The notes below the pieces were generated by a model, which saw nothing but the letters and a program-made list of their open reading frames with translations, made no database searches and was not told the DNA's origin. Positions 26,297 to 35,422 of a stretch of 64,000 nucleotides of DNA are shown here, piece after piece. The position numbers and the translations under genes were made by a program. This DNA is from Amycolatopsis thailandensis (lineage in GTDB: Bacteria; Actinomycetota; Actinomycetes; Mycobacteriales; Pseudonocardiaceae): assembly GCF_002234405.1 (NCBI RefSeq), contig NZ_NMQT01000021.1, positions 16,614 through 80,613 of the forward strand, in the 5' to 3' direction. The first letter of the stretch is position 1; each line of letters opens with the position of its first letter.

Positions 26297-27259
26297 GACC
26301 TGAATCTGCTGGTCACCCTGGACGCGCTGCTCGACGAGCGCAGCGTCACCGGGGCGGCCGACCGGCTGTATCTCACGCAGCCGGCCATGAGTCGTGCCCT
26401 CGCCCGGATCCGGCGGGCCACCGGCGACCAGATCCTCGTCCGGTCCGGCCGCGCGATGCTGCCCACGCCCTACGCCGAGCAGATCCGCGACGAGGTGCAC
26501 CAGCTGGTCACCCGCGCGCAGGCGGTGCTGACCCCGGCGGCGGAGGTGGACCCGGCTACCTTGGAACGCACCTTCACCGTGCAGTGCAACGACGTCGTCA
26601 TCGACGCGCTCGTCGCGTACCTCGCCGCCGACCTCGCGCGGATGGCGCCCGGGGTCTGCCTGCGCGTCCTCAGCGACGCCGCCGTCCCCGCCGCCGACGA
26701 TCTGCGGCGGGGTCGCGCCGATCTCCAGATCACCAATCAGGTCCCGACGCACACCGAGGCGCGTTCGACCACGGTGCTCACCGACGAACTGGCCGTGATC
26801 GGCCGCCGTGACCTGCCGCGGCCGCCGTCGACGTGGGACGCGCTCGCCGCGCTCCCGCATGTGGTGATCTCCCGCGAAGGCGGACGTCACAACCACGTCG
26901 ACGATCTGCTGAAGGCTCGCAAACTCCGCCGGAAGATCGCCTTCACCGTGCCGACGCTGGCGTTGGCGCTCCGGATCGTGGACACGCACAACCTGGTGAC
27001 GGTCGCTCCCCGGCTGCTCACGCGGCACGCGCTCCCGCCCTCGCTGCGCGCGTATCCCATGCCGGGGGCCACTCCGCCGATACCGGCCGTCCTCGCCTGG
27101 CATGCCCGCCATGACCGGGACGCCGCGCATCGCTGGCTGCGAACCTTGATCGTCGACGCGCTCGGCAAGATCACCAGAGAGTCCTTTGTGGCTGAACCTG
27201 GAATTCAGGGCGTCCGGTGTCCTGTGGAAGCGGGCGATAGGTTGCGGGAGTGTCTCTGA
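26288..27259 (+). CDS. LysR family transcriptional regulator
   Basis: The N-terminal helix-turn-helix reads LNLLVTLDALLDERSVTGAA and LYLTQPAMSRALARIRRATG. The effector domain follows from about residue 90 (TFTVQCNDVVIDALVAYLA) and includes VVISREGGRHNHVDDLL. ATG at 26270 is possible, but GTG at 26288 (HLDLNLL, the usual LysR N-terminus) leaves the palindromic operator outside the gene; it gives 323 residues. It is divergent from the FAD monooxygenase, its probable target. Confidence 0.9.
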   Translation: MHLDLNLLVTLDALLDERSVTGAADRLYLTQPAMSRALARIRRATGDQILVRSGRAMLPTPYAEQIRDEVHQLVTRAQAVLTPAAEVDPATLERTFTVQCNDVVIDALVAYLAADLARMAPGVCLRVLSDAAVPAADDLRRGRADLQITNQVPTHTEARSTTVLTDELAVIGRRDLPRPPSTWDALAALPHVVISREGGRHNHVDDLLKARKLRRKIAFTVPTLALALRIVDTHNLVTVAPRLLTRHALPPSLRAYPMPGATPPIPAVLAWHARHDRDAAHRWLRTLIVDALGKITRESFVAEPGIQGVRCPVEAGDRLRECL

Positions 27260-28227
27260 CAAGGAACCCGCCGCCCGATTTCCGTGTGCCTTTCTGGGCC
27301 TTCGACTTCCCTCCGAATTCAGCGGTTCCTCGTGGTGACCTTTGCTTCTCGGCAGACGATCTGGCTCATGCCCTGTTCGTCACCGGGCGTGCCCCAGGGC
27401 ATCGGGGCGCTCATGGTAAGGCGTCCGTGTATGAATGGCTGCACCGAGTGTCGATGATCCCGGCCTATCTGGAGCGCACGTTCAATGCCGACCTGATCAG
27501 GTCGAGTCTCGCGCTGTCGTTGGACAGATCCGAATCCGTCGCGATTTCGTACGCTCTTGGGCAGGCGATGACGTCGATATTCTGCCGAGAGCAGCTCGGT
27601 GTCACTCATCTTCTTCATGTTGACCGTTACGCGCCGCAGTACCATTTGCGGTTCGGTGGTACTCGTCGAGCCGACCTGTTCGGCCCGTCGCCAAACGGCT
27701 GGGTGGTGGCTGAGGCGAAGGGACGCTCCGGGAGTGTTCCGCTAGAGCTCAGAAGGACGCTTGTCGCGCAGAAGCGCTCGGTCTCCGAGATCGAAGGCAA
27801 GCCTCCGTGGGTCGCGGTCGGGTGTGTCGCCTACTTTCCGCAGCGCAATGGTGCGATGCAGGTGGACGCGTTCGATCCCGTGAAAGACATTGACGAGCCT
27901 TCATTCTTCGATGTCGAAAGAGATGACTACCTACTCTCGTACTATCGGCCATTTTTGCGGGTCCTGGAGTCGGGAGAACGTGAAGAGCGGGGAGCTTTCG
28001 AGGCTGTCGAGTTCCCGGACTTCGGCGTTCGGGTCGGCGTTCCCGCACGGCTGGTGGAACGCCTCCGGCGTGCTGAATCGGAGGAGGTGGACGGCTTGGC
28101 CGACGACGTATCCGGGATCTTGGACGACGTCCACAGCCGAGAGATCGGAGTTCTTCCGGACGGCTGTGTGATCGAGACCGATTGGCAGGGGCCGGCCGGT
28201 CTTGACGGCGGACCGTTGTTCGACTGA
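27250..28227 (+). CDS. Uncharacterised protein with a PD-(D/E)XK-like motif
   Basis: This is a 325-residue protein with no signal peptide or membrane segment. The segment RADLFGPSPNGWVVAEAKGR has an Asp, then 13 residues later E-A-K, the spacing of a PD-(D/E)XK nuclease core. That resemblance is my inference; no family is recognised. The N-terminal part has an all-helical look (ALSLDRSESVAISYALGQAM). The gene is visibly less GC-rich than its neighbours and uses codons such as TCA, ATA and CTA, a sign of transfer. GTG at 27250 overlaps the LysR stop by 10 bases. Confidence 0.7.
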   Translation: MSLTRNPPPDFRVPFWAFDFPPNSAVPRGDLCFSADDLAHALFVTGRAPGHRGAHGKASVYEWLHRVSMIPAYLERTFNADLIRSSLALSLDRSESVAISYALGQAMTSIFCREQLGVTHLLHVDRYAPQYHLRFGGTRRADLFGPSPNGWVVAEAKGRSGSVPLELRRTLVAQKRSVSEIEGKPPWVAVGCVAYFPQRNGAMQVDAFDPVKDIDEPSFFDVERDDYLLSYYRPFLRVLESGEREERGAFEAVEFPDFGVRVGVPARLVERLRRAESEEVDGLADDVSGILDDVHSREIGVLPDGCVIETDWQGPAGLDGGPLFD

Positions 28228-28280
28228 CCGCGATGCCGACTCCGGGCATGGGTGAGCGAGCGCTAGTTGTTTGTGGACGA

Positions 28281-28862
28281 TCAGCGCGAGTGATGGCGGG
28301 TGGGCCGGTAGACGAGCTCTTGGGTGTGCCCGTCGAGTGTCCGGCTTTCGATCAGTTCGAGGTCGAAGTCGGCGGCGCCCTCGAAGATCCGTGCCGCTCC
28401 GGTCTCGCCGGTGAGTACCGGGAAGATCGTCACCTGGACCCGGTCGACCAGACCGGCGGCCATCAGCGCGCGGTTCATCGCCAGGCTGCCGTGCGAACGC
28501 AGCGGCACGTCGGATTCTTCCTTGAGCTTGGCGACGACGTCGACGGCGTCGCCGTTCACGATCGTCGTGTCCGGCCAATCGAGCGGTTCCCGCAGCGTCG
28601 TCGACACCACCGTCGCCGGAAGGTTCTTCAGTCGGGCGATCCACGGGTCGAGCGCCTCGATCTCGACGACGCCCGACAGCATCTCCACGTTCTCGCGGTA
28701 TGTCGTGGCGCCGAAGACCATCCGCTGCTTCTCACTGTACAGGGCGAGGCGGCGCTCCAGGAACTCCGGGCCCTGCTTGCCCCAGTAACCACCCCAGTCG
28801 CCCGTGTGGGAGCCGTAGCCGTCGAGGCTGGAGAAGACGTCGAAGGTGTAGGTCGCGGTCAT
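28281..28862 (-). CDS. Dihydrofolate reductase family protein (RibD C-terminal type)
   Basis: The 193-residue protein has the DHFR/RibD-C fold pattern: TFDVFSSLDGYGSH at the N-terminus, RMVFGATTYRENVEML, VDVVAKLKEESDVPLRSHGS, and LVDRVQVTIFPVLTGE. Such stand-alone proteins bind NADPH and reduce unknown substrates. ATG at 28862 follows GGAG. Its end converges on the preceding gene. Confidence 0.87.
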   Translation of the reverse strand: MTATYTFDVFSSLDGYGSHTGDWGGYWGKQGPEFLERRLALYSEKQRMVFGATTYRENVEMLSGVVEIEALDPWIARLKNLPATVVSTTLREPLDWPDTTIVNGDAVDVVAKLKEESDVPLRSHGSLAMNRALMAAGLVDRVQVTIFPVLTGETGAARIFEGAADFDLELIESRTLDGHTQELVYRPTRHHSR

Positions 28863-28965
28863 GATGGCTCCTTCAGTGAGTCCGGGCTTGCTTTCACCTC
28901 CTCTACGAACGGGCTGGGGGCGATCCGACATCACCTGCTGGATTTTCTCGGGGGTGGATTGATCG

Positions 28966-29024
28966 CGTGAAGGCCTCCTTCCCTCGGCTCAGCCGTGGAA
29001 TCCCGACCTTCACGAACTGCGGGC
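28966..29024. repeat. Asymmetric GTGAAGG-type intergenic element
   Basis: This stretch reads GTGAAGGCCTCCTTCCCTCG then GGCTCAGCCG and CCCGACCTTCACG. It resembles 48497-48545 over most of its length. It carries one arm of the GTGAAGG hairpin family and a shorter internal dyad. It lies between a divergent-looking DHFR-like gene and the end of the glycosidase gene. Confidence 0.5.
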
Positions 29025-29042
29025 GACCAGGGGTGGCCGGAC

Positions 29043-29858
29043 TCACCCCGCCGCTCGGTAGGCGACACCGCTCCGGTTCGCGCGCGTGCCGTCGTAGAGA
29101 CCGGTCGGAGCGGTCTTGGTGGAGAGGGTGAACCAGGAGTAGCGCTCCACGAACGGAAGCCCCCTGAGCATGGCCGTCGAGTCGGTGACGAAAGCGGCCT
29201 GCTGCTCCTGGCTGGGGTATCGCGGCGGGTTCTGCGTGAAGTCGGTGAGCGCGTACTCGGTGAGCCAGATCGGCTTGCGGTAACGGTCGTGAACCGCCTG
29301 GAGGTATCCGCGAAGATGGCCGACGGCGGCCGCGGAGAAGTCGCCGCCGTACCAGTGCAGCGGGATGAAGTCCACGCGTCGGCCCTGGGCGGCCGCGCCG
29401 CTCATGAACCGGTCCAGCCAGCCGCCCGCCCGGTCGCCGCCGAACGCGACGGCGGGCGCGCCGAGGCGCATGCCCGTTCCCTGGAGCTGCGGCCAGAGCG
29501 AGAGGGCCCGCTCGACGGTCATGTTCGCCTGACCGGACATGTCGGGTTCGTTGAAACCCAGCAAGGTCGAACCCTGCGCCTTCGCCGTGGCCAGGTTCTG
29601 CGGGGTGACCGAACCGGCGCCCCAGATCATCGGAACGAACTCGGTTCCGGCCGGTTTGGCGACGCCTTGAGGATCGGAAGCCCAGTTGTAGAACCAACTC
29701 GCGCGCACGTCCCGCAGGGCTTCGTTCACCCCCGCGACGGTGTTCACGCTGACGCCCTTCTTGCTCGCCGCGAGTTCGGCGGTCGCGGCAGGGGACGGGG
29801 CGAAGGTGGCGAGCAGGACCAGGGCGGTCGACGTCAGTTTGCGGACCAGTGAGCGCAC
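29043..29858 (-). CDS. Secreted glycoside hydrolase, GH128/Asl1-like
   Basis: The 271-residue protein has an N-terminal signal peptide (LVRKLTSTALVLLATFAPSPAATA) and a TIM-barrel catalytic domain. LGFNEPDMSGQANM carries the likely acid/base Glu and KPIWLTEYALTDF the nucleophile Glu; FIPLHWYGGD is also typical of the Glyco_hydro_cc (GH128, beta-1,3-glucanase) family. It probably degrades fungal or plant beta-glucan. GTG at 29858 follows GGAAGGAAG; an upstream in-frame TTG (29888) is less likely. Confidence 0.87.
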   Translation of the reverse strand: MRSLVRKLTSTALVLLATFAPSPAATAELAASKKGVSVNTVAGVNEALRDVRASWFYNWASDPQGVAKPAGTEFVPMIWGAGSVTPQNLATAKAQGSTLLGFNEPDMSGQANMTVERALSLWPQLQGTGMRLGAPAVAFGGDRAGGWLDRFMSGAAAQGRRVDFIPLHWYGGDFSAAAVGHLRGYLQAVHDRYRKPIWLTEYALTDFTQNPPRYPSQEQQAAFVTDSTAMLRGLPFVERYSWFTLSTKTAPTGLYDGTRANRSGVAYRAAG

Positions 29859-30008
29859 GGCACTTCCTTCCGGCCGGAGATTTCTCAACGTAGCGAGGCC
29901 GCTGTCGCTTTGTCGATCACGCCGTTGGGCCGGATGGACCAGTCACACGGCGGTTTCGGGGGTTGGCCGCGAAACTCGGGGGAAGACTCGAAGAGGAGGG
30001 TGATCCGG

Positions 30009-30824
30009 ATGTCCGCGACCAAGGCGAGACAGGTGCGCCACCACAAGGCCGTCCAGGTGCTCGGACGGATCGGGATGGGCTGCTACGGCCTGGTGTACCT
30101 GCTGATCGGGTACCTCGCGGTGCGGATCGCGGTCGGCGGTGCCGGCCAGGAAGCGGACGGGCGCGGCGCGGTCGCCGAAGTCGGTTCGACCCCGGTGGGC
30201 GGCGTGCTGTTGTGGGTTCTAGCGGCGGGGCTCGTGGCATACGGCCTGTGGCAGGCACTGCTGGCCGCGGTGGGATACACGTGGATCGACAAGGAGAAGA
30301 AGCGCACCGTCAAGCGGGTGACGTCCGGAGTGCGCTGCCTGATGGGGGTCTCACTGGGCTTCTACGCGGCCCGGCTCGCCGTCGGCGCGGGAGAACAGGG
30401 CAGCGGTGACCAGAAGCAGCAGGAGCTCACCGCGACGCTGCTCGGGTTGCCCGCGGGCCCGTTCCTGGTGATCGTGGCGGCCGTCATCGTGTTCGGCGTC
30501 GCGGTGGGTTCGGTGGTCAAGGGTGTACGCCGGACCTTCGTGGAAGACCTCGATCTCTCGAAGCTGCCGTCGGGGACCCGGCGGTGGGTCGAGTGGCTCG
30601 GGAGGATCGGCTACGCGGCCCGGGGCGTGGTGTTCGGCGTGGTCGCCGTGCTCCTCGGATTCGCCGCGATACAGCACGATCCGTCGCGCTCCGGCGGGCT
30701 CGACGCCGCTCTGCGCACGCTGGCCGCGCAGCCGTTCGGCACGGTGCTGCTCATCGTGGTGGCCGCGGGGGTCGCCGCGTTCGGCGCCTATTGCGTCGGG
30801 GCGGCACGCGCGCAGCGCGGTTGA
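30009..30824 (+). CDS. DUF1206 membrane protein
   Basis: The 271-residue protein has three repeats of a two-helix unit, each starting with a GRIGYAARG- or GRIGMGCYGLVYL-like motif (DUF1206). The first repeat starts at about residue 18, the second near VTSGVRCLMGVSLGFY and the third near WLGRIGYAARGVVFG. The role is unknown. The frame is open from 29910, but ATG at 30009 follows GAGGAGGGTG, which fixes the start. It is convergent with the KAP NTPase gene, with only 12 bases between stops. Confidence 0.88.
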   Translation: MSATKARQVRHHKAVQVLGRIGMGCYGLVYLLIGYLAVRIAVGGAGQEADGRGAVAEVGSTPVGGVLLWVLAAGLVAYGLWQALLAAVGYTWIDKEKKRTVKRVTSGVRCLMGVSLGFYAARLAVGAGEQGSGDQKQQELTATLLGLPAGPFLVIVAAVIVFGVAVGSVVKGVRRTFVEDLDLSKLPSGTRRWVEWLGRIGYAARGVVFGVVAVLLGFAAIQHDPSRSGGLDAALRTLAAQPFGTVLLIVVAAGVAAFGAYCVGAARAQRG

Positions 30825-30836
30825 CGGAAGGTCGTG

Positions 30837-32987
30837 TCATTTCGAGTACTGCCGGTCGAGCTTGCCCAGCGCGGTTTGGACGGCGAGTTCCAGAATCGGC
30901 GTGGGTTCGCCGAGCACCTTGATGGCCGCGGCGTGTTCCTCGGCCTTTCTGCGGAGATGGAGGCTGGCCTTCCCACCTTCGATCCAGTAGACGGGCAGCG
31001 AAGTCGCGATGCCCGCTATCCACAACAGCGACAGGCCAATTCGAGCCTTCGCCAGTAGCGCTTGGAGGGCGGGTTCCTTGAGACTCATACCGGAGATGTC
31101 TTCTTGTGCCTGGTCGGGTGTGAGGTCGCCGCGCCGCGCGGCCGCGAGGCACTGATGTAACCTCCACAAGCCGTCGAGTTGTTCATCGCAATCGGGCAGG
31201 CCGCGCATGGACGCGCGAACGGCGCCCTCGAGGTCGTCGAAGACCAGGTTCCTGATGATCCTGTCCACACTGAGTGGCTCGTCCGGTGTCCGTCTCTGGA
31301 GTTCCACCGCGCCGCGTGCCGCACGGAGAAGGTCCCTGGCCAGCCCACCGGACCAGGCATGGCAGAGCATCCCGACTATGGGCGGAAATCCCGTGCAACG
31401 CGAGTTCGTGACGTCGAGTGACTCGTCGAGTGTCAGCCAGTTGGTGTGTACGACGGTGTCGAAGGACGAGTCGAAGGCGTCGCGTCCCGCCAGCCCACGC
31501 TGTTCGAAGGAGTCCAGGGCGTCCGTGGACACGGTGACCAGGAAGTGCACTTTCTGAATGTGGAACAGGTCTTTGAGCTCGTTGACGATGGCGACGAGGT
31601 GATCGGGATCGTTGATCTTGTCGAGTTCGTCGACGCAGATGACCATGCGCGTCGTCTTCGTGTGCCTCGCGAAGCATCTCAGCAGATCACGGAGCGCGCT
31701 GACCAACTCAGACCGCGTCATCGCCCGGCTCTTGAGCTTCAGGCTGCTTTCCCCGCTTGTTTCGAAGAAGGACCGGACCTTCAAAGTGCTCTTCGTCGTG
31801 CTCCCTTGCTCCGTTTCCCACCTCAGCTCCCGCAATAGTTCGCGGGCTTGCCTGATGTCCGGAGGCAGGGCTTCGGCGTCGAGGCGGAGTGCGACCTTCC
31901 CCATCAGTATGAGCATCACGAGAGTGAGCAGGGCGATTGACGTGACATTGGCGATCAGCCCACCGAAGGAATTGCTCGGCAACCAGGAAACGGAACTTGT
32001 TTGCATCGACGCTGAGGTGGAGGTGTCTGGCAGGACTCCGGCCAGGATGCCGAAGCAGGCCAGCATGAGCAGCCTTCTCGCGCTGATCCGCTCCACTGCC
32101 CCGCGGAGCCGACCGCCCGTGGGCCGGCTGTGGCCTTGTGAAATCGCGGTGGCGACCTCACCGAGCAGAATCCTGATGAATTCACCAGCGTCGTAGCGGA
32201 CGGGCGAGGGGACGATGATCACCGGTCCGTCGATCTCGGGGTCGGCGACGAGGGAGCGCATCACGGTGGATTTTCCCGACCCGCGGGTTCCCGCGAGACC
32301 CACAGCGGATGCCTCGTGCTCGAGGATGAATTCCTTGATGTAGGCGGTGGTCCGCGATTGACGAAAATGTGCCACATCGAGTTCCACCAGCCGAGGAGCG
32401 TGGGTGGGGAACGCGATGATCCCCCGAGGCCCCAGTTCCGAGTTGATGGCCGCGGACAGGGCTTCTTGAACCGATGACGCCAGCGATCGTTCCAGTACGT
32501 CGGCCGCGGTCTTCGTGGGCTGGAGGATCGCGCGGAGTGTGGCACGGCCTCTGAGCCATTCCTCCAGGATGATGACCGTGCAGATCGCCGTGACGGCCCA
32601 GCTCAGGAAGATCAGTGTGTTGGGGTCCCTGGCGACCCAGTTCTCCTTGGAGCCTCCGGCCAAGACTTTGACGAGGGTCGCGTTCGAGGCGATCGACAAG
32701 AACAGGGAGCCGGCGATGAAGGCGATCAGGGCACCGCTCAGGCAGAGCAGGCTCAACATGAGCCGTCGTGAGTGCCTTTTCGTCTCGCGTGCCGAGCGGG
32801 ACGTGGCGCGCGAGAGCGCGATGGCGTCCGCTTCCGTCGCCGCCTTGATCTTCTCGGTTCCGTCGGCCAGCAAGCGACTCAGGATTTCGTCCTGGCAGGT
32901 CTTGTAGTGCTTGAACTCCTGGCGTTCGAACAACCGGCCGGCGATGGTCTTGATCTCGGCGGCGATGGTGGGGGCGGCCATGGACAC
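30837..32987 (-). CDS. KAP family membrane-anchored P-loop NTPase
   Basis: The 716-residue protein has Walker A GTRGSGKST (233-241) and Walker B MVICVDELDK (448-457). About four membrane segments are visible at residues 77-100, 124-143, 304-319 and 344-366, the last two between Walker A and B. Membrane helices inserted in a P-loop core are the hallmark of KAP NTPases (Kidins220, PifA). PifA blocks T7 phage, and many KAP proteins sit in defence loci, so a role in phage defence is possible but not shown. It lies alone, with no partner gene visible. Its GC content is lower than that of the flanking genes. Confidence 0.8.
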   Translation of the reverse strand: MSMAAPTIAAEIKTIAGRLFERQEFKHYKTCQDEILSRLLADGTEKIKAATEADAIALSRATSRSARETKRHSRRLMLSLLCLSGALIAFIAGSLFLSIASNATLVKVLAGGSKENWVARDPNTLIFLSWAVTAICTVIILEEWLRGRATLRAILQPTKTAADVLERSLASSVQEALSAAINSELGPRGIIAFPTHAPRLVELDVAHFRQSRTTAYIKEFILEHEASAVGLAGTRGSGKSTVMRSLVADPEIDGPVIIVPSPVRYDAGEFIRILLGEVATAISQGHSRPTGGRLRGAVERISARRLLMLACFGILAGVLPDTSTSASMQTSSVSWLPSNSFGGLIANVTSIALLTLVMLILMGKVALRLDAEALPPDIRQARELLRELRWETEQGSTTKSTLKVRSFFETSGESSLKLKSRAMTRSELVSALRDLLRCFARHTKTTRMVICVDELDKINDPDHLVAIVNELKDLFHIQKVHFLVTVSTDALDSFEQRGLAGRDAFDSSFDTVVHTNWLTLDESLDVTNSRCTGFPPIVGMLCHAWSGGLARDLLRAARGAVELQRRTPDEPLSVDRIIRNLVFDDLEGAVRASMRGLPDCDEQLDGLWRLHQCLAAARRGDLTPDQAQEDISGMSLKEPALQALLAKARIGLSLLWIAGIATSLPVYWIEGGKASLHLRRKAEEHAAAIKVLGEPTPILELAVQTALGKLDRQYSK

Positions 32988-33079
32988 ATAGTCGGCGTGG
33001 CCGCCCGAACGTTACGAATGGCGAAGTGGGCAGGACTTCCGCCTCGGTCCCGCGAAAGGACCGAGGCGGAAAGCGGAAC

Positions 33080-33403
33080 CTACTCGACGGCGAGTTCGCC
33101 CAGTTCCGACCAGCCGTCCTGATCGACCTTCGCGTTGACGATCCGCGGCGTCTCGGCCAGGTACTGCGGCAGATCGCGCTGTGCCGCGCGGAAATGCTCG
33201 GAACCGACATGGGCCGCGCCCGCGTCGTCGTCCTGGAACGCCTCCACGAGAACGTACTCGTTCGGGTCGTCCAGGCTGCGGGACCAGTCGTACCAAAGAC
33301 AACCGGGCTCGGCGCGGGTCGCTTCGGTGAAATCGCGCGCGATTTCCGGCCACCGGTCCGCGTGTTCGGGACGGACCCGGAACTTCGCCGTGATGAAGAT
33401 CAT
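33080..33403 (-). CDS. Putative quinol monooxygenase (ABM domain)
   Basis: The 107-residue ferredoxin-like protein starts IFITAKFRVRPEHADRWPEI and contains GCLWYDWSRSLDDPNEYVLVE and HFRAAQRDLPQYL, the typical antibiotic-biosynthesis-monooxygenase (ABM/YgiN) pattern. Such dimers oxidise quinones or polyketide intermediates without a cofactor, or act as sensors. A palindrome TACGAAACGTA (33461-33471) lies upstream of its ATG. It is downstream of the AraC regulator on the same strand. Confidence 0.87.
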   Translation of the reverse strand: MIFITAKFRVRPEHADRWPEIARDFTEATRAEPGCLWYDWSRSLDDPNEYVLVEAFQDDDAGAAHVGSEHFRAAQRDLPQYLAETPRIVNAKVDQDGWSELGELAVE

Positions 33404-33460
33404 GATCGTCCTGCTTTCCTGCTCAAGAGAATTGGCTTTCTCCGTCGATCATCGCCGACG

Positions 33461-33471
33461 TACGAAACGTA
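33461..33471. promoter_or_regulatory. Short palindrome upstream of the ABM gene
   Basis: TACGAAACGTA is a dyad (TACG-AAA-CGTA) 58 bp before the ABM start codon on the minus strand. It may be an operator; the neighbouring AraC protein is one candidate binder. Confidence 0.3.
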
Positions 33472-33481
33472 AGACGCCACG

Positions 33482-33622
33482 TCACCACATGGCGGCCCCG
33501 ACGATACCCGGGCAGCACGCGTTCACCGCCAACGGCAGGACCATGGCGGTGACCGCGCAGGGTCGGAACGTCTGCGATGACCGCCGCGGAGCGTCGGGGT
33601 GTGGTGTCTCACGTTGAGACAT
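33482..33622 (-). CDS. Possible small ORF between the ABM and AraC genes
   Basis: A 46-codon ORF begins ATG-TCT-CAA at 33622 and ends at 33482. Its C-terminal half is hydrophobic with a Cys pair (VLPLAVNACCPGIVGAAMW). No good ribosome binding site precedes it, and a dyad TGTCTC-ACGTT-GAGACA (33605-33621) overlaps the start. It could be a small membrane peptide or chance. Confidence 0.2.
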   Translation of the reverse strand: MSQRETPHPDAPRRSSQTFRPCAVTAMVLPLAVNACCPGIVGAAMW

Positions 33623-33627
33623 CGGCG

Positions 33628-34401
33628 TCAGAGCGCGGAAGCCGCGCGGTAATCCCTCGGCGACGTGCCGATGAGCCGGGTGAACATCGTGGAGAACGCG
33701 GCCGGGCTTTCGTAGCCGAGCGAGGCGGCGATCTCCGCGATGGGGCGGCCTTCCGACAACAGTGACAGGGAATGCAGGACGCAGGCTCGTTGCCGCCAGC
33801 GGGCGAAACCCATCCCGGTTTCGGCGGTGAAGATCCGGTTCACCGTCCGCTCGCTCACGTGCAGCCTGGTCGCCCAGGCGCTCAAGGGATCGTGGATGTC
33901 CGGACCATCCAAAAAGGACTCGCACAGTGCGCGAAGCCGTTCGTGTCCCGGGAGGGGGAGATCGAGCCGGACCGGGGCGGAACGGCGGATCTCGTGCAGG
34001 ATCAGGCCGATGAGGGCGGCGTCTCTGCCGCGCGGGGTGTACAACTCGGGCACCTCGACGGCCTCGTTCAGCAGTTCCCGGAGCAGCGCGGAGACCTCGA
34101 CGACCTGGCAGCGCCGAGGAAACCACGGCACCGCTTTCGGCTCGATGTACAGGCTCCGGGTGCTCACGGTCGTCGTGAACACCTGATGGCCGGTCTCCGG
34201 CGGGACGAGCACCGCGCGCCGGGTCGGGATGGTCCACGTGCCGTCGGCCGTTTCGACCCGCATCGATCCCGTCGCGCTGTAGAGGAACTGCGCCCGCCGG
34301 TGCCGGTGCTGGGGAATCCGGTGTCCCGGTGGGTAATCGGTGCGGATCGCCACCACCGCGCGATCGAGCTGGTCGACCTCGTCGATGGGGATGTCGCGCA
34401 C
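33628..34401 (-). CDS. AraC family transcriptional regulator
   Basis: The 257-residue protein joins an N-terminal cupin (GHRIPQHRHRRAQFLYSATG, PTRRAVLVPPETGH) to a C-terminal AraC double helix-turn-helix (LSAWATRLHVSERTVNRIF and IAEIAASLGYESPAAFSTMF). The tail ends GTSPRDYRAASAL, as expected. GTG at 34401 is chosen because the longer frame would run into the divergent TauE gene. The effector is unknown; the divergent permease is a plausible target. Confidence 0.88.
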   Translation of the reverse strand: MRDIPIDEVDQLDRAVVAIRTDYPPGHRIPQHRHRRAQFLYSATGSMRVETADGTWTIPTRRAVLVPPETGHQVFTTTVSTRSLYIEPKAVPWFPRRCQVVEVSALLRELLNEAVEVPELYTPRGRDAALIGLILHEIRRSAPVRLDLPLPGHERLRALCESFLDGPDIHDPLSAWATRLHVSERTVNRIFTAETGMGFARWRQRACVLHSLSLLSEGRPIAEIAASLGYESPAAFSTMFTRLIGTSPRDYRAASAL

Positions 34402-34456
34402 CTCACCCAGGCTACTCCGCCTGTCCGTTGCGCGAAAGAAAGTGGCGTCCTTTCGA

Positions 34457-35296
34457 ATGCCCGCCGTGCCGCGAGCGCCTACCGTCGAGGAAGTGCTGAT
34501 CGAGATCGCGGTGCTGCTCGGGTTCGGCTGCCTGAGCGGCGTCACCACTGTCCTTTTCGGATTCGGCGGCGGCTTCATCACCGTGCCCGTCGTCTACGCC
34601 TTCGCGCTCGCCGAGCCGGAACACGCCCTGGGCGCGATGCACGTGGCGGTGGCCACGTCGACAGCGGTGATGGTGGTCAACGCCGGAAGCGCGACTCTCG
34701 CCCAGTCGCGGACCGGACGGCTTCGCCGGGAGTACCTGTGGCCGCTCATCGCCTTCATCGGCCTCGGTGCCCTGCTCGGTTCCTTCGCCGCCACCGCGGC
34801 CGACGAAAGTGTCCTGCGCTGGCTCTTCGTCGCCTACCTCGCGCTGACCATCGCCGACAGCGTGGTCCGGAAGGGGTTCGTGAGCAGGCGGGAGGACGCT
34901 CCGCCTCGTGCGCTCGGCGGGTTCACGACCACCGCGGGCGGGACCGGGATCGGTGCCGTGGCGAGCTTTCTCGGGGTCGGGGGCAGCGTGCTGACCGTTC
35001 CCCTGATGCGCCGCAAAGGCCTTCCGATGGCCGACGCGACCGCGCTGGCGAACCCCTTGAGCCTGCCGGTGGCGGTGATCGGCACCGTCGTCTACGCCTT
35101 GGCGGCGACAGGCGCGCCTTCGGGCGCCGCTCATCTCGGCTACATCGACCTGGTGGCCGCCGGCGCGCTGCTGTGCGGGTCGCTGCCGACCATCGCGGTG
35201 ACGCGCCGGGTGGTCGGCCGGATCCCGGACCGCGCCCACGCGATCGCGTACCTCGCTCTGCTCGCCGCCGCGCTGATCGCGATTGTCGTCCGCTAG
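34457..35296 (+). CDS. TauE/SafE family sulfite exporter-like permease
   Basis: The 279-residue protein has about eight membrane helices in two repeats, each with the TSUP signature: GVTTVLFGFGGGFITVPVV near the N-terminus and GAVASFLGVGGSVLTVPLM in the second half. Family members move sulfite, sulfoacetate or other organosulfur anions across the cell membrane. ATG at 34457 is a reasonable start; GTG at 34493 is an alternative. It is divergent from the AraC gene. Confidence 0.88.
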   Translation: MPAVPRAPTVEEVLIEIAVLLGFGCLSGVTTVLFGFGGGFITVPVVYAFALAEPEHALGAMHVAVATSTAVMVVNAGSATLAQSRTGRLRREYLWPLIAFIGLGALLGSFAATAADESVLRWLFVAYLALTIADSVVRKGFVSRREDAPPRALGGFTTTAGGTGIGAVASFLGVGGSVLTVPLMRRKGLPMADATALANPLSLPVAVIGTVVYALAATGAPSGAAHLGYIDLVAAGALLCGSLPTIAVTRRVVGRIPDRAHAIAYLALLAAALIAIVVR

Positions 35297-35422
35297 TGAT
35301 CGGATGAGTCAGGAGGAAGTCAAGTCTTGACATGTAGATGTTCGGGATGACAAAGCTAGTTGCCCGGTAAAGATCCGATGAATCTCTATACCTTTGCCGG
35401 AACTTGCGCCAAGATCTCCCGC

